Positions 8,366-18,987 are shown, counted from the first letter of the stretch. The stretch: 64,000 nucleotides of DNA from JAKAGZ01 sp963748105 (GCA_963748105.1 CAVVHP010000006.1:4217-68216); one strand, 5' to 3'. Notes: a model not told the origin generated them from the sequence alone. Numbers and translations: made by a program.

Positions 8366-9710
8366 TTATTCAAATTTCTTATAGTCTAAGACACCAAGGT
8401 AATACTTCAATTGCTCGCTGAGCTGAGCATAATTGAATTGTGCATTGATATAATTTGTTTTGGCCGTTTGAAGATCTGAATTAGCTATCAAAACATTCAA
8501 TAATGTACTTGAACCCAGTGAATACCTGCTCTCTTCAATCTTCCTGTTTTCTTCTGCAGCAGTAACGTTTCTTTTATTAACTTCAAGACTCTTTTGTGAA
8601 GCCTGCAGATCCAGAAAAGTCTTCTGAATATTTTGTTTTATGGTCCTTTCAAGGTCATCAACCGCGAGAGCGCTGTTTTTTTCCTGCACTTCAGCTATCT
8701 GTACCTGGTTTGAAACTCTGAAACCTGAGAAAATCGGGATATTGATACTCAGCCGTGCGCTATATGTTTTTGAATCCTGGATTTTACTGATTTCGTTAGC
8801 ATTTAAGCTATAGCTGGCCGAACCTGTTATACTCGGCAAATGACCGGCTCTTGCAATTGTAACTCCGCTCTGGGTTGCTTCCAGATCAAGTTGCGCACTT
8901 TTATAATCCGGTCTGGTTTCCATTGCCTGCTTTACAAGATCGGATATATTTGTGAAATCTTTTGTAAAGTCCATTTGGGTTGCCATTGAATCTGAGAAAG
9001 GATCCACATACTGATAGGTATCAAGGACATCTAAATTAAGGTAGCTTAATAAATTACTTTTCGCAGTTTCCAGGTTATTTTTTGCCTGGATAAGAGCAAG
9101 TTCAGCATTACCTGCCTTTACCTGCTGTGCATAAACATCTGCAAGCGTAACAGCACCAAGTTTATTTCTTTCATGTTATGGTCTCCAGGTTTCTCTGGTT
9201 CCACTTCATATTTTCTTCATTAACTTTTACAAGTTGATCGTTTGTAATAACAGCATAGTAAAGACTAACAGTCTGAAAAACTATGTCCTGTTTTACTCTT
9301 TCTAATTTGAGTCTTGATGATTCAAGATTATCCTTACTTTGCGAAAGCGAGGCAAAGTTAGCCAGACCATCAAATAATGTAACCGAGGTATTTAAACCGG
9401 CATTATAATTTCGGCTTTCAGATGTCTGCGGCGGAAAATTAAAAACCGAACCTCCTACATTTCTAAGGCCTCCTGCATCTTCCGACCTGTTCCAGTTCCA
9501 GCCGCCGTTTGCGCTTAATGAAGGCATAAAGTTTCCATATGCTACTTTTACGCCGGACTCTGCGACATCAAGATTATTCATTGATCTTTGTAATGTAGTA
9601 TTTTTCTGTAATGCTATGTTTACCGCCTGATCGAGCGTTAGTGTTTTATCCTGCCCGAACGAAAATGCAGTAATGAGCAGTACACACAATAGACTAATTA
9701 AGCTTCGCAT
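8366..9710 (-). pseudogene. TolC-type outer-membrane efflux factor, interrupted by a +1 frameshift
   Basis: The start is the ATG at 9708-9710, preceded by GGAG; it opens a signal peptide MRSLISLLCVLLITAFSFGQ. The first frame reads through LTLDQAVNIALQKN, a typical outer-membrane efflux protein opening, and ends ...NLETIT at the TGA 9171-9173. In the next frame the protein continues without a gap as ERNKLGAVTLADVYAQQ and on through the second repeat to the stop at 8366. Dropping base 9173 restores a single protein of about 447 residues, the normal TolC-family length. It belongs to the MacAB operon and would form the outer-membrane channel. If the frameshift is real, the exporter lacks its own channel. 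Confidence 0.8.
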
Positions 9711-9996
9711 CTTTTCTCCGTAATTAAATTGTTTTTTATTCCTGATTTTTAGGTCGTTTATTAAAGTAAAAAGGTTACTTAATTCCAAAATGTAAAAATG
9801 ATTATTCTTATCGTCCTTCTTTAAATTCTGGATCAAAAATACCATTTAATTCCACCCTGTAGGTTTTTTAAGTACGAACGGTAGAATAATTACATATTCG
9901 GTCTTTAATAACCTTCTATTACAGACTATTTGACAATCATTTTATAGATTTGGTTTTATGGTATGTCGGAAAATAATATTTCGCAGGCATTTAGGG

Positions 9997-11403
9997 TTAA
10001 TCCTGCCCTAAATAATCGTCTTTAATTTTTAAGAGATATTGATATGCTTCTTCAAAATTATTACTAATCCTGCCATCCAGAATAGCGTTTTCTATGGCAG
10101 TCTTAATTTCCCCCACTTTCTTAGAGGGTTTCAGATTACAAACCTTCATAATTTCTTCGCCCCGGACCGGTGACTGGAAAGCTCTGAGTTTATCCTTCTC
10201 CTCAACTTCCCAGACTTTCTTCATAACGTTTTCATAATTCTGAAGATATTTAGCAACCTTAGCTTCATTTTTGCTTGTAATATCTGCACGGCAAAGCGTT
10301 ATGAGATCTTCAAGATCCTCTCCCGCATTGACTATAAATCTTCTAATAGCTGAATCTGTTACTTCTTCTTTCGCAAGAGCAATCGGGCGCAAATGTAGTC
10401 TGACAAGCTTCTGAATATATTCAAGTTTATTCATAGGCAGTTTCAATCTTTTGGAAATACCTTTCATCATCCGGGCGCCTAGTTCCTCGTGTCCGTGAAA
10501 TGTCCAACCAACACCGTCAACAAATCTTTTGGTATGAGGTTTGGCTATATCGTGTACAAGGGCAGCAAATCTCAACCAGACATCATCCGTAGCTTTTGAA
10601 ATATTGTCAATTACTTTGCAGGTATGTATAAAAACTTCTTTATGATGAAAGTCTTTTCTTTGCTCAACTCCTGCAAGATTTGCAACTTCAGGGAAAATAA
10701 TTTCCATTACACCAGTTTTCTGAAGAAGTTTTAGCCCGATTGAAGGGATAGGAGCTTTTAGTATTTTCAGAAATTCATCGGTTATTCTTTCCTGCGAAAC
10801 TATCTTTAATCTTTCTCTTAATTTATTTGCTGCGTTCAGGATACTTTCATCAACCTTAAAATTAAGCTGTGCAGCAAAACGGAATGCCCTCAAGATTCTG
10901 AGTGGATCATCGTCAAAAGTAATTTCTGGATTTATCGGAGTTTTAATAATTTTATTTTCAATGTCAGCCAGTCCATCGAATTTATCGAATAATTTTCCGA
11001 AAGACTTTTTATTTATTGATACCGCGAGCGTATTGATTGTAAAATCTCTTCTGTCAATATCATCATCAAAAGTACCTGCCTCAACATCCGGTTTCCGGCT
11101 TTCCCTGCTGTATGATTCTTTTCTCGCTCCTACAAATTCAAGATCGTAATCGTTGTGCTTAAAATGAGCAGTCCCAAAATTTTTAAAAATTGATATTTTA
11201 CTGATGCCAAGCTTTTTAGCAAATTCCGAAGCAAAACCAGGCCCATCTACGATAACAAGAAAATCAATTTCGTTTTTTTCACGTTTTAATATTAAATCGC
11301 GCACAAATCCGCCAACAATGTAAACTTCACAGCCCATCGATTCAGCAACTATCGAAGCGGTCTCCAAAAATGGATATTCTTTTAATTTTTTATTAAAATT
11401 CAT
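9997..11403 (-). CDS. cca: CCA-adding tRNA nucleotidyltransferase with HD domain
   Basis: The 468-residue protein has the class II nucleotidyltransferase head: GGFVRDLIL (about 31-39) followed by the carboxylate motif EIDF, where the usual first Asp is Glu. Then come RRDFTINTLA, the tRNA-binding DDDPLRILRAFRFAAQL helix block, and an HD domain with VHDIAKPHTKRF near residue 285. The enzyme adds or repairs the 3' CCA of tRNAs. It is needed here because the tRNA-Leu gene at 19098-19179 does not encode CCA. A poly(A) polymerase role is possible for this family but less likely. It follows the AI-2E-family gene by 66 bases on the same strand. Confidence 0.88.
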   Translation of the reverse strand: MNFNKKLKEYPFLETASIVAESMGCEVYIVGGFVRDLILKREKNEIDFLVIVDGPGFASEFAKKLGISKISIFKNFGTAHFKHNDYDLEFVGARKESYSRESRKPDVEAGTFDDDIDRRDFTINTLAVSINKKSFGKLFDKFDGLADIENKIIKTPINPEITFDDDPLRILRAFRFAAQLNFKVDESILNAANKLRERLKIVSQERITDEFLKILKAPIPSIGLKLLQKTGVMEIIFPEVANLAGVEQRKDFHHKEVFIHTCKVIDNISKATDDVWLRFAALVHDIAKPHTKRFVDGVGWTFHGHEELGARMMKGISKRLKLPMNKLEYIQKLVRLHLRPIALAKEEVTDSAIRRFIVNAGEDLEDLITLCRADITSKNEAKVAKYLQNYENVMKKVWEVEEKDKLRAFQSPVRGEEIMKVCNLKPSKKVGEIKTAIENAILDGRISNNFEEAYQYLLKIKDDYLGQD

Positions 11404-11469
11404 TTATATAATCGAAAAGTAAGATTATAAAGATAAAGAATTTTATGAGAAAGTATTAAGCAAGGAAGA

Positions 11470-12580
11470 CTAAATTTTCAAACTAATATCATCAGTTTCA
11501 TCTACTAACATTGGTTTTCTTCCCATTAGAACGGCCAGGGGTTTCAAAGGTTCAATATTACTAAAAATAATTTTCATCGCGGCTGCAATCGGTACTGAAA
11601 GAAACATTCCAACTATTCCCCATATCCATCCCCAGAAGATCAGTGAGAACAAAACAAAGACAGTACTCAGGTCCATCTGTCTTCCGAGAAAATGAGGCTC
11701 AACCATATTCCCAATTATATTTTGATTTAATGTAAGCAAAATTGCCATTGATATAGAAGTAAAGCCAAATCCGTATTCAATTAACGCTATGAGAATTGGG
11801 AATATTGAAATTAGGATTGATCCAATATTTGGAATAAAATTGAAAAGGAATGTCAGTATTCCCCATGCAATCGGGAAATCAATGCCATAAGCCCAGAGAA
11901 TAATTGTAACAATAAATGCTGTTACTATGCTGGTAATGGTTTTTACAAGCAAGTAGGATTGTAACTGTTTATTTATACTACCAAGAATTTTAGATATAAC
12001 GGAATCCTTATTTGCAAATGCCACTCTTACTTTAGCTTCAAATTTATCTTTGCCAAGGATCATAAATATCCAAAACAAAAGAGAAATAAATAAATTGCTA
12101 ATTAAAGCCGAAAGTGAATTAAAGATATTCTGGATAATGCCCGCTTTGAAACAATCCCTGGAAAATAGATCCGGCATCAAAATTTTCAATGTTCAAATTC
12201 AACATATGTCCAAATTCTTTTGCAGTAATGTTGAATGGCGCAAGCATACTCTCAAGAAAATCCATTAGCTTTGTTGCATAAACCTGTATCCTGCTTGTAA
12301 AAAGTCCGTAGTTTGAAGCAAGAAGCAGACCCATTAGATAATAAATTCCAAACATTGCTATAAGCAGTAACGTAAGTGTTACCCAGCGTGGAATTTTATA
12401 TTTTGAAAAATATTGGAGTACGGGATAAAAAAGATAGGTCATAAAAATTGCGATCGTAACAGGGATCAGAATTTCCTTCAAGGCCATTAATATATAAACA
12501 AATATCACAAATGATATAAACCCAAGGAGATAGGTTAATACAGCTAAACTTTTTGAATCCGTCCCCGAGGAATTTGTCAT
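11470..12580 (-). pseudogene. AI-2E/PerM-family membrane transporter, interrupted by a +1 frameshift
   Basis: The N-terminal part (start 12580) has three predicted helices and runs to SIFQGLFQSG, after which its frame soon stops. The second frame carries on with IIQNIFNSLSALISN and the conserved C-terminal helices, including GIDFPIAWGILTFLFNFIPNIGS and the IGNMVEPHFLGR motif typical of the AI-2E transporter family (formerly DUF20). Removing one base at 12139 joins the two into one protein of about 370 residues, the usual length. These proteins export small solutes or ions; a role in autoinducer-2 export holds for only a few. The gene follows the 12584-14812 gene with a 3-base gap, so it is likely the same operon. 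Confidence 0.8.
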
Positions 12581-12583
12581 ATA

Positions 12584-14812
12584 TTAATCTGAATTATTTA
12601 TTTTCAAATTTTTAAGTAACCAGGCATTATTATAATCAATCCAGACTGATTTATCAAAATTTCTTTGAAGAATTTTATTGAAGTTTTCATCAATTTGATA
12701 ACCCCTGGCAAGAGCAGCCATTTCCTTAGCAGTCGTAAAATCTGAATTCTTCATCATATATTCTGATAATTTGTAAATGGCATAACTACTTTCATAGGTA
12801 TCGGTCTCAAATTCTCTCTTAAAAATAGAGATGAAATTTTTATAGGGTATCTTTAATTTTTCGGCAAGATTAATTAACACGGGGAATGAACTGTATAAAT
12901 ATTTTTCAGTGTTAATATTTATTAGAATATTAAATTTCGAAGCATCATCCGCACTTAAATATTTATAAAGTAAGCCCTTCTGCTTTGAAAAAGACAACCT
13001 CAGGGATGATAAATCACGAAGAGCCCTGTTAGGCTTTTGTTCTGAAATAACGTTGTAAAGAGAATCTGCAATTTCGCTGCTTCCGGAAAGCACATAGTTA
13101 TCAGCAAGTTTAAGTTCCAGATTATAATAATATGCTGTGTTTGAAAATTTATTAATCCATTTGGCAAGTAATTCAGATGCTAGTCTATTCTTTTCCTGAG
13201 CTGAATAATTTTCAGACAAACCGATTACTGCTGAGTAATTTGCTGTCCTGCTTAAAATTTCATTAAAGATTTTTTCAGATTTTGGATACTCTCTTTGTAC
13301 ATAAGCGTCCCATCCATCTTTAAGTCTGTCAGCGATATACCTTGGACAAACCTTCTGGAAAATAGTCTGGCGACCAAAGTAATAGTATGCCTTTTCTTTT
13401 GCTGCACTAATATTATAATTTTTCAAATAGTTGTAATATTTGCCCGCAATTGAAGAAAGTTTTTCACCATATATCTTTTCAAAATTCATATTGGAATAAT
13501 ATTTAGCATATTTTTCTATCCCATAATTATCTATTAAATATTTTGAAAAAGAACCCGCATAGATATAAGAGATGGAAGAAACCTTCCCGAAAAAATTTAA
13601 CCCGCTAAAAAGGTTTTCAATTTTAATCTTGAAACCATTTTTATAAGCCAGGGCAGCCATATAATCGATCGTGTTATCACCGTAATATGGATCCGCTGCA
13701 ACCGCAATTCCTTCAATTAAAGCTGGGTTAAAATTATCAGCAACTTTTAGGATTCCTGTTCCATACTTTGCGGAAAAAACGTGTGCTAATTCGTGGCGTA
13801 ATGTCTGGTCGTAACTGCCAACAGAGATATAGATCTGGTTAAGCCACGGTTTTGCAACGTCAGCATTTGCAGAACCGAAGTACTCCCCTTTCTGATAACT
13901 GCCAGCAAAGACATATGAAGTAATTTTTTCTTCCGGATTATAGCCAAAGAAGCGCTTTAAATTTTGGTACTGGTACTCATGTTCAAGTGTTATTTCTTTT
14001 GCTCTTGTATCCGACAAATTGGCTGGATAATAGATCTTAAAATGATCTGTAACTACTTCTTTTGACAAAACATTTTGAAGTCTGGAATTTGTGGTAGAAT
14101 AACCGAAATAAGGTGACGAGAAAATAAAAACTACTGGTATTAGAAAAATCGTAAAAAATGATATTTTTTTATTCACTCCTGAATTACCCGAATATACAGT
14201 CCAGGATAGGAAAGCAATTATGAAGAAATAAACAACGTTTGCAATCCTGTAAGTAATTATTTTTGTGCTAATCCTGATGCCTTCATCGTAAATGGTCCCC
14301 GGGAAATACCCGAAAACGGCATTAAGAAAATAAACCTGAGGATTAAAATAAAATTCAAATAGAGATATTAGGACAATAAGAATAACAAGAGCTAAAAAGG
14401 TAATTGCTCTAAATTTATTAACAAAAGCGATGCAAAATAAACCTAAAGAATAGCCTATGAACACGGATGGTAATGTGAAAACAAGATAAAAAATAAGCCC
14501 TTCTTTCAATGAACACATCATTGCAAAAAATGAGTGGGTAACTGAAATTACCAGAGGCAAAATTATAAAAATGAGAAAAGCTTTATACGGAATTGGAAAT
14601 ATATAACTTTTAGGAAAGGTTCTTTTAGTAATATATCCAATAGAAAAAATGCCGGAGACAATAACCAGCAGAATTGAATTCGCAATCGAATATTCAAAGC
14701 CCGGCATATTTAATAGCGGCAGTCTTAGAAAGAAAATATTGACAATAAGAATGACAGCAAGGTAAACCGATACTTTATTATAGCCGGTAAATATTTTTTT
14801 TGCTGATGTCAC
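12584..14812 (-). CDS. polytopic membrane protein with an HExxH metallopeptidase-like domain and TPR-like tail
   Basis: The 742-residue protein starts at GTG 14812, four bases beyond the murA stop. Residues 1-235 hold about seven hydrophobic helices. Residues 255-430 form a peptidase MA-like domain with HELAH at 340-344 and a downstream Glu at 367 (LIEGIA), a gluzincin-type zinc site. Residues 470-740 are helical and repeat-like, resembling tetratricopeptide repeats. I know soluble proteins of this peptidase type, but not this three-part combination by name, and no substrate can be inferred. It lies between murA and an AI-2E-family gene, and a role at the cell envelope is a guess from location. 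Confidence 0.7.
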   Translation of the reverse strand: MTSAKKIFTGYNKVSVYLAVILIVNIFFLRLPLLNMPGFEYSIANSILLVIVSGIFSIGYITKRTFPKSYIFPIPYKAFLIFIILPLVISVTHSFFAMMCSLKEGLIFYLVFTLPSVFIGYSLGLFCIAFVNKFRAITFLALVILIVLISLFEFYFNPQVYFLNAVFGYFPGTIYDEGIRISTKIITYRIANVVYFFIIAFLSWTVYSGNSGVNKKISFFTIFLIPVVFIFSSPYFGYSTTNSRLQNVLSKEVVTDHFKIYYPANLSDTRAKEITLEHEYQYQNLKRFFGYNPEEKITSYVFAGSYQKGEYFGSANADVAKPWLNQIYISVGSYDQTLRHELAHVFSAKYGTGILKVADNFNPALIEGIAVAADPYYGDNTIDYMAALAYKNGFKIKIENLFSGLNFFGKVSSISYIYAGSFSKYLIDNYGIEKYAKYYSNMNFEKIYGEKLSSIAGKYYNYLKNYNISAAKEKAYYYFGRQTIFQKVCPRYIADRLKDGWDAYVQREYPKSEKIFNEILSRTANYSAVIGLSENYSAQEKNRLASELLAKWINKFSNTAYYYNLELKLADNYVLSGSSEIADSLYNVISEQKPNRALRDLSSLRLSFSKQKGLLYKYLSADDASKFNILININTEKYLYSSFPVLINLAEKLKIPYKNFISIFKREFETDTYESSYAIYKLSEYMMKNSDFTTAKEMAALARGYQIDENFNKILQRNFDKSVWIDYNNAWLLKNLKINNSD

Positions 14813-14815
14813 AAT

Positions 14816-16081
14816 TTAATATTCTTTCCCTTCTACTCGTTCGATGTCAGCACCTAACGCTCTTAATTTTTCTTCAATTCTCTGATAACCACGGTCAAGA
14901 TGGTAAACACGTAGAACTTCAGTAGTACCTTCGGCAGCTAATCCGGCCAGCACAAGACTTGCACTCGCTCTTAAGTCTGTTGACATAACCTTTGCACCCT
15001 TCAATTTTTTAACACCTTTAATAACCGCAGAATTATCTTTTACAGATATGCTTGCTCCCAATCTTTCAAGTTCGGGAACATGACTAAATCTATCAAGATA
15101 GATTGTATCAGTTACTGTAGAAACTCCATTTGCTAATGACATATATGCAATCCATTGGGCCTGCATATCTGTCGGATAGCCGGGGAAAATTGAAGTAGTT
15201 ACATCTGTTGGTATTATTGAATTTTTACTTGCACTAAGTTCTATTATCTTATTATTTTTTATAATGTTACAGCCACTATTCTCAAGTTTTATCAGAACTG
15301 CTTCAAGATATTGATCCGTAATACCGCTTATCTTGATATTTCCACCAGTAATCGCTCCTGCAATCAACATCGTCCCGGCTTCTATTCTATCAGGTACTGT
15401 TTCAATCTCTGAATGGAATAACTGGTCCACTCCTTCAACAGTAATTGTTGAGGTACCAATTCCTTCAATATGTGCTCCCATTTTAACAAGTAAGTTTGCA
15501 AGATTTGAGATCTCGGGTTCCCTCGCGGCATTATTGATAATAGTAGTTCCATTCGCAAGAGCAGCAGCCATCATTACATTACCGGTTGCTCCAACCGAAG
15601 AGATATCAAAATTAATTTTGGCCCCGGTCAGCTTTTTAGTTTTTGCAATAATATATCCCTCGGAAAGCTCAATCTCCGCACCCATCTTTTTTAAGCTTTC
15701 AATATGCAGATTTATTGGCCTTGGTCCCCAAGCACAACCACCCGGCAATGATACTTTAGCATAACCAAATTTTGATAACAATGGGCCAAGTACATAAACA
15801 GAAGCACGCATTTTTTTGACATGCTCATAAGGAGCATCCTGACTGATAATTTTGGAGGTATCCAGTTCAAGTTTGTGGTTTTCAAATGAATATTCCACAC
15901 CCAGGTGCTTTAATAGCTTTAACATAGTGTAGATATCATTTAATTCAGGTGTATTATGTAATACCGATTTTCCGGAAGCGAGCAGGGTTGCCGGCATAAG
16001 TGCGAGTGAAGCATTTTTGGCTCCATTTATTTTTACACCACCTGATAGCTTTTTACCACCCCTGATAATAAATTTGTCCAA
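14816..16081 (-). CDS. murA: UDP-N-acetylglucosamine 1-carboxyvinyltransferase
   Basis: The 421-residue enzyme transfers enolpyruvate from PEP to UDP-GlcNAc, the first committed step of peptidoglycan synthesis, in the cytoplasm. Diagnostic features are Lys22 in INGAKNASL, the catalytic loop with Cys116 in GGCAWGPRPINLH (the Cys that fosfomycin alkylates), and the C-terminal LRASASLVLAGLAA segment. Length and motif order are normal for MurA. The presence of Cys rather than Asp at 116 predicts the fosfomycin-sensitive form. It lies 88 bases downstream of the kinase gene and is followed closely by the HExxH membrane protein. Confidence 0.95.
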   Translation of the reverse strand: MDKFIIRGGKKLSGGVKINGAKNASLALMPATLLASGKSVLHNTPELNDIYTMLKLLKHLGVEYSFENHKLELDTSKIISQDAPYEHVKKMRASVYVLGPLLSKFGYAKVSLPGGCAWGPRPINLHIESLKKMGAEIELSEGYIIAKTKKLTGAKINFDISSVGATGNVMMAAALANGTTIINNAAREPEISNLANLLVKMGAHIEGIGTSTITVEGVDQLFHSEIETVPDRIEAGTMLIAGAITGGNIKISGITDQYLEAVLIKLENSGCNIIKNNKIIELSASKNSIIPTDVTTSIFPGYPTDMQAQWIAYMSLANGVSTVTDTIYLDRFSHVPELERLGASISVKDNSAVIKGVKKLKGAKVMSTDLRASASLVLAGLAAEGTTEVLRVYHLDRGYQRIEEKLRALGADIERVEGKEY

Positions 16082-16169
16082 GATACCTCTTTCATCAATA
16101 ATTGGAAATTGAAAATATGCGTTTATTGCGCAGGAAACTTAAATATTAAGGAAAGGAAAAGCAATTCTG

Positions 16170-18089
16170 TTAATTTTGGCTGGCTAATATTGTCCCATTA
16201 AATCCGACTATGATTACTTTTCTTGAAGGAAGCACAGCAATATTTGTTAGAGCACCAAACTTTCCGCTTGCTGTTGTTTGCCAGGTTTCACCTGAATCTT
16301 TTGTAATCAGAATTTCACCTTTACTACCTGTAATAATTCCATTTTGTTTATCAAGAAATGCTACAGAATACAGTTTCGAAAAAATATTAGCCGTTACCAT
16401 ATCCCAGCTGCTACCGCCATCTGTGGTTCTGTAAATCTCACCACCTCCACCAACGATAATCCCATTTTTTTCATCAGCAAAAGAAACACTGCTAAGATAT
16501 ACATCACTAATTTTATTCTGCTTGGTCCAGCTAACTCCCTGGTCAGTTGTTTTAAGTAACTCACCATTCCACCCAACAGCAAATCCGGTAGATGCAGAGG
16601 AAAAAGTAATACCAAACAGTAATTGATGAGAAGGGGATAAAACCCTTTTCCAAGTATCTCCGCCGTCACTAGTTCTAATAATTAAACCATTTCCTCCAAC
16701 TGCAAACCCAGTTTTAGTGCCGGGGAAAAAATAAACACCAAATAACGATTCTCTCACATCAGCCTTAATATTTTGCCATGTAGCTCCCCTATCATTCGTG
16801 CGGAGAATTGTGCCATTCTCGCCTACAATAAGTCCGTTTTCCTCATCTTGGAAACTTACAGCATATAGAGTTATACCTGCATCTACAGCGCTTATCCGAT
16901 GCCAATCTGCTCCCCCGTTTTCTGTTTTCAGAATAGTAGAATTTTTTCCACATGCGAATCCCAGAGAATCATTAAGGAAGAAAACGGAATTCAGATCATT
17001 TTCTGTATGAGCACTTATAGAATTCCACCTTGTCCTGATAAGATAAGAAGGATTTGAACTGTACATATCCTTGCTGCTTTCAATATATTTTTTGTTAATA
17101 TTCGGGCTCATCCAGAAATCGGATACAAAAGAATAGACTATATAAATAAGCCCCAGAAATATCCCAATGACAAAGAAACTTAATGCAATATTCTTGGTCT
17201 TCTTAACAAGGTCCCCACTTGATTGCTTTTCTTTAGCGGGCTTTTTCTTTTTTAGCTTTTTAGCTTTATATGGTTTTGCAGGCACTCTATCCAGATCTGC
17301 ATAAAACTCTTCGCAGGAATGATACCGCCTCAGTTTAGATTTACTTAAAGCTTTTCCAAGAATTGAATCAATAACAGGAGGTATTGTATCAAACTCGCTT
17401 GATAACTTGGTTGGATTCTTTTTCAGATGTCCTTCCATTATATGAAATTCAGTGGGAGCATCGAACGGAGTCTTACCTGAAAGAGCTTCATATAATGTAA
17501 TTCCAATTGAATAAATATCACTTTGAGGTGTTGGTTCCTGAGCCTTTATTTGTTCTGGGCTCATATACAAAATAGTTCCAAGTTTAGTGCCCGTTTTTGT
17601 AATTCCATGAACATCATTTAATGATTTGGAAATACCGAAATCCATAATTTTCGCAACCCCTTCATCATTCAATATTATATTTGAAGGTTTTATATCCCTG
17701 TGAACAAATCCCTTTGAATGAGCGTAGGATGCGCCGGTGAGCACCTGTTTAATAATATTTACAGTTTCCTGTATTTCAAGTCTTCCAAAACGTTGTATTA
17801 TTTGTCCCAGTGTTTCACCGCTCACATATTCCATCACAATACCAAAATATCCCCTGGATTCAGTAAATCCATAAACAGGAACAATGTTGGGGTGATTTAA
17901 CTTGGCCTGGTTTTTTGCTTCGCGTTTGAATCGTTCTATAAACTGAGGTTTATTTTGCGATTGCTGGGTTAAAATTTTAAGTGCAACATATCTTTCAAGT
18001 TTCAGATCGAAGGCTTTATATACAACTCCCATTCCCCCTTCACCCAGAAGACTGACCAGTTTATAATGCTCAATTACTGAACCAATCAT
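16170..18089 (-). CDS. membrane Ser/Thr protein kinase with extracytoplasmic YCF48-like repeats
   Basis: The 639-residue protein has a complete Hanks-type kinase domain at 1-265: Gly loop GEGGMG (16-21), Lys38 in VALK, catalytic HRDIKPSN (130-137) and DFG at 150-152. A Lys-rich juxtamembrane stretch (275-300) precedes one transmembrane helix (301-322). The remaining 300 residues carry five or so YCF48/BNR-like repeats of the form GxxGTILRTxDGGxTW, which fold as a beta-propeller. The kinase side is cytoplasmic and the propeller outside the membrane, so an extracellular or periplasmic sensing role is inferred. The gene starts 2 bases after the PP2C phosphatase stop, the usual kinase/phosphatase pairing. 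Confidence 0.9.
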   Translation of the reverse strand: MIGSVIEHYKLVSLLGEGGMGVVYKAFDLKLERYVALKILTQQSQNKPQFIERFKREAKNQAKLNHPNIVPVYGFTESRGYFGIVMEYVSGETLGQIIQRFGRLEIQETVNIIKQVLTGASYAHSKGFVHRDIKPSNIILNDEGVAKIMDFGISKSLNDVHGITKTGTKLGTILYMSPEQIKAQEPTPQSDIYSIGITLYEALSGKTPFDAPTEFHIMEGHLKKNPTKLSSEFDTIPPVIDSILGKALSKSKLRRYHSCEEFYADLDRVPAKPYKAKKLKKKKPAKEKQSSGDLVKKTKNIALSFFVIGIFLGLIYIVYSFVSDFWMSPNINKKYIESSKDMYSSNPSYLIRTRWNSISAHTENDLNSVFFLNDSLGFACGKNSTILKTENGGADWHRISAVDAGITLYAVSFQDEENGLIVGENGTILRTNDRGATWQNIKADVRESLFGVYFFPGTKTGFAVGGNGLIIRTSDGGDTWKRVLSPSHQLLFGITFSSASTGFAVGWNGELLKTTDQGVSWTKQNKISDVYLSSVSFADEKNGIIVGGGGEIYRTTDGGSSWDMVTANIFSKLYSVAFLDKQNGIITGSKGEILITKDSGETWQTTASGKFGALTNIAVLPSRKVIIVGFNGTILASQN

Positions 18090-18091
18090 TA

Positions 18092-18829
18092 CTATTTATC
18101 TCTGGTTAAAATTACGAACGAATAATTGTCCGGTGCTCCCCTTTCTTCTACAAGATTGGATAAATCATCTGAAATTTGGTCAAAATCGTTTCCTGATAAT
18201 AATTCTTCGAGTTCAGAATCATTAACAACTGTTGTTACCCCGTCTGTACAAAGAAAAAACTTCCCTTTATCAGAAGAACTAAGCTTTAGCTTGCTAAGAT
18301 CAACTTCAACGGAAACATTATCCCCCAGCGCACGCATAATAATATTCTTATTAGGATGATGTTCAGCTTCTTTCAAAGTAAGGTAACCCTCATCCACAAG
18401 TTTTTGTACCAGTGAATGATCCTTTGAAAGTTGTTTTAATTTGCCCTTTTTAAAGAAATAAATTCTCGAATCGCCAACATGCCCCCAGTAGGCATTATCA
18501 TCTTTAAGAAACAGGGCTTCTACTGTAGTTGCCATTCCCTTCATATCAAAATCTTTATTCGATTCTTCAAGAACTGTTCTATTAGCTTCAAGTATAGCTT
18601 CTTTTATTCGTTCAAGAATGTCTTTTTGAACAGCCTCTTTAAAGCTTGCAGCTATTGTTTTAACAGCCAATTTTGATGCAACATCCCCTGCCTTATTTCC
18701 TCCAAGTCCATCACATACAACAACTAACAGACCGCCCTCTATTTCAAAAACTCCTAGAGCATCCTCATTATCGCTGCGTTTTAGTCCGGTATAAGATTGA
18801 GTTATATATCTAAAGCTCATAAACACCAT
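18092..18829 (-). CDS. PP2C-family protein serine/threonine phosphatase
   Basis: The 245-residue protein has the PP2C metal-binding motifs: VVCDGLGGNKAGD (about 34-46), GHVGDSRIYFF near 116-126 and LCTDGV near 195-200. It removes phosphate from Ser/Thr residues using two Mn/Mg ions, and by its position it should reverse the action of the kinase encoded immediately downstream. ATG 18829 and ATG 18820 (MSFRYITQSY) are both possible starts; neither has a strong ribosome binding site, and the second matches the usual N-terminus of the family. The stop is 2 bases from the kinase start, so co-translation is likely. Confidence 0.9.
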   Translation of the reverse strand: MVFMSFRYITQSYTGLKRSDNEDALGVFEIEGGLLVVVCDGLGGNKAGDVASKLAVKTIAASFKEAVQKDILERIKEAILEANRTVLEESNKDFDMKGMATTVEALFLKDDNAYWGHVGDSRIYFFKKGKLKQLSKDHSLVQKLVDEGYLTLKEAEHHPNKNIIMRALGDNVSVEVDLSKLKLSSSDKGKFFLCTDGVTTVVNDSELEELLSGNDFDQISDDLSNLVEERGAPDNYSFVILTRDK

Positions 18830-18987
18830 TAAATGTTAGAAATGGATAAATAATTCTATGTCAGGTTGGATTGCAAAATACACAAATCTTTCCAAAAAAA
18901 CCCCTATTTTCTTTTTAACCGGAATTTAACTTAATAAATATTGCCCTGTCACCTTTATACATTTCTGGTAATCCGGGTATTTACTAA

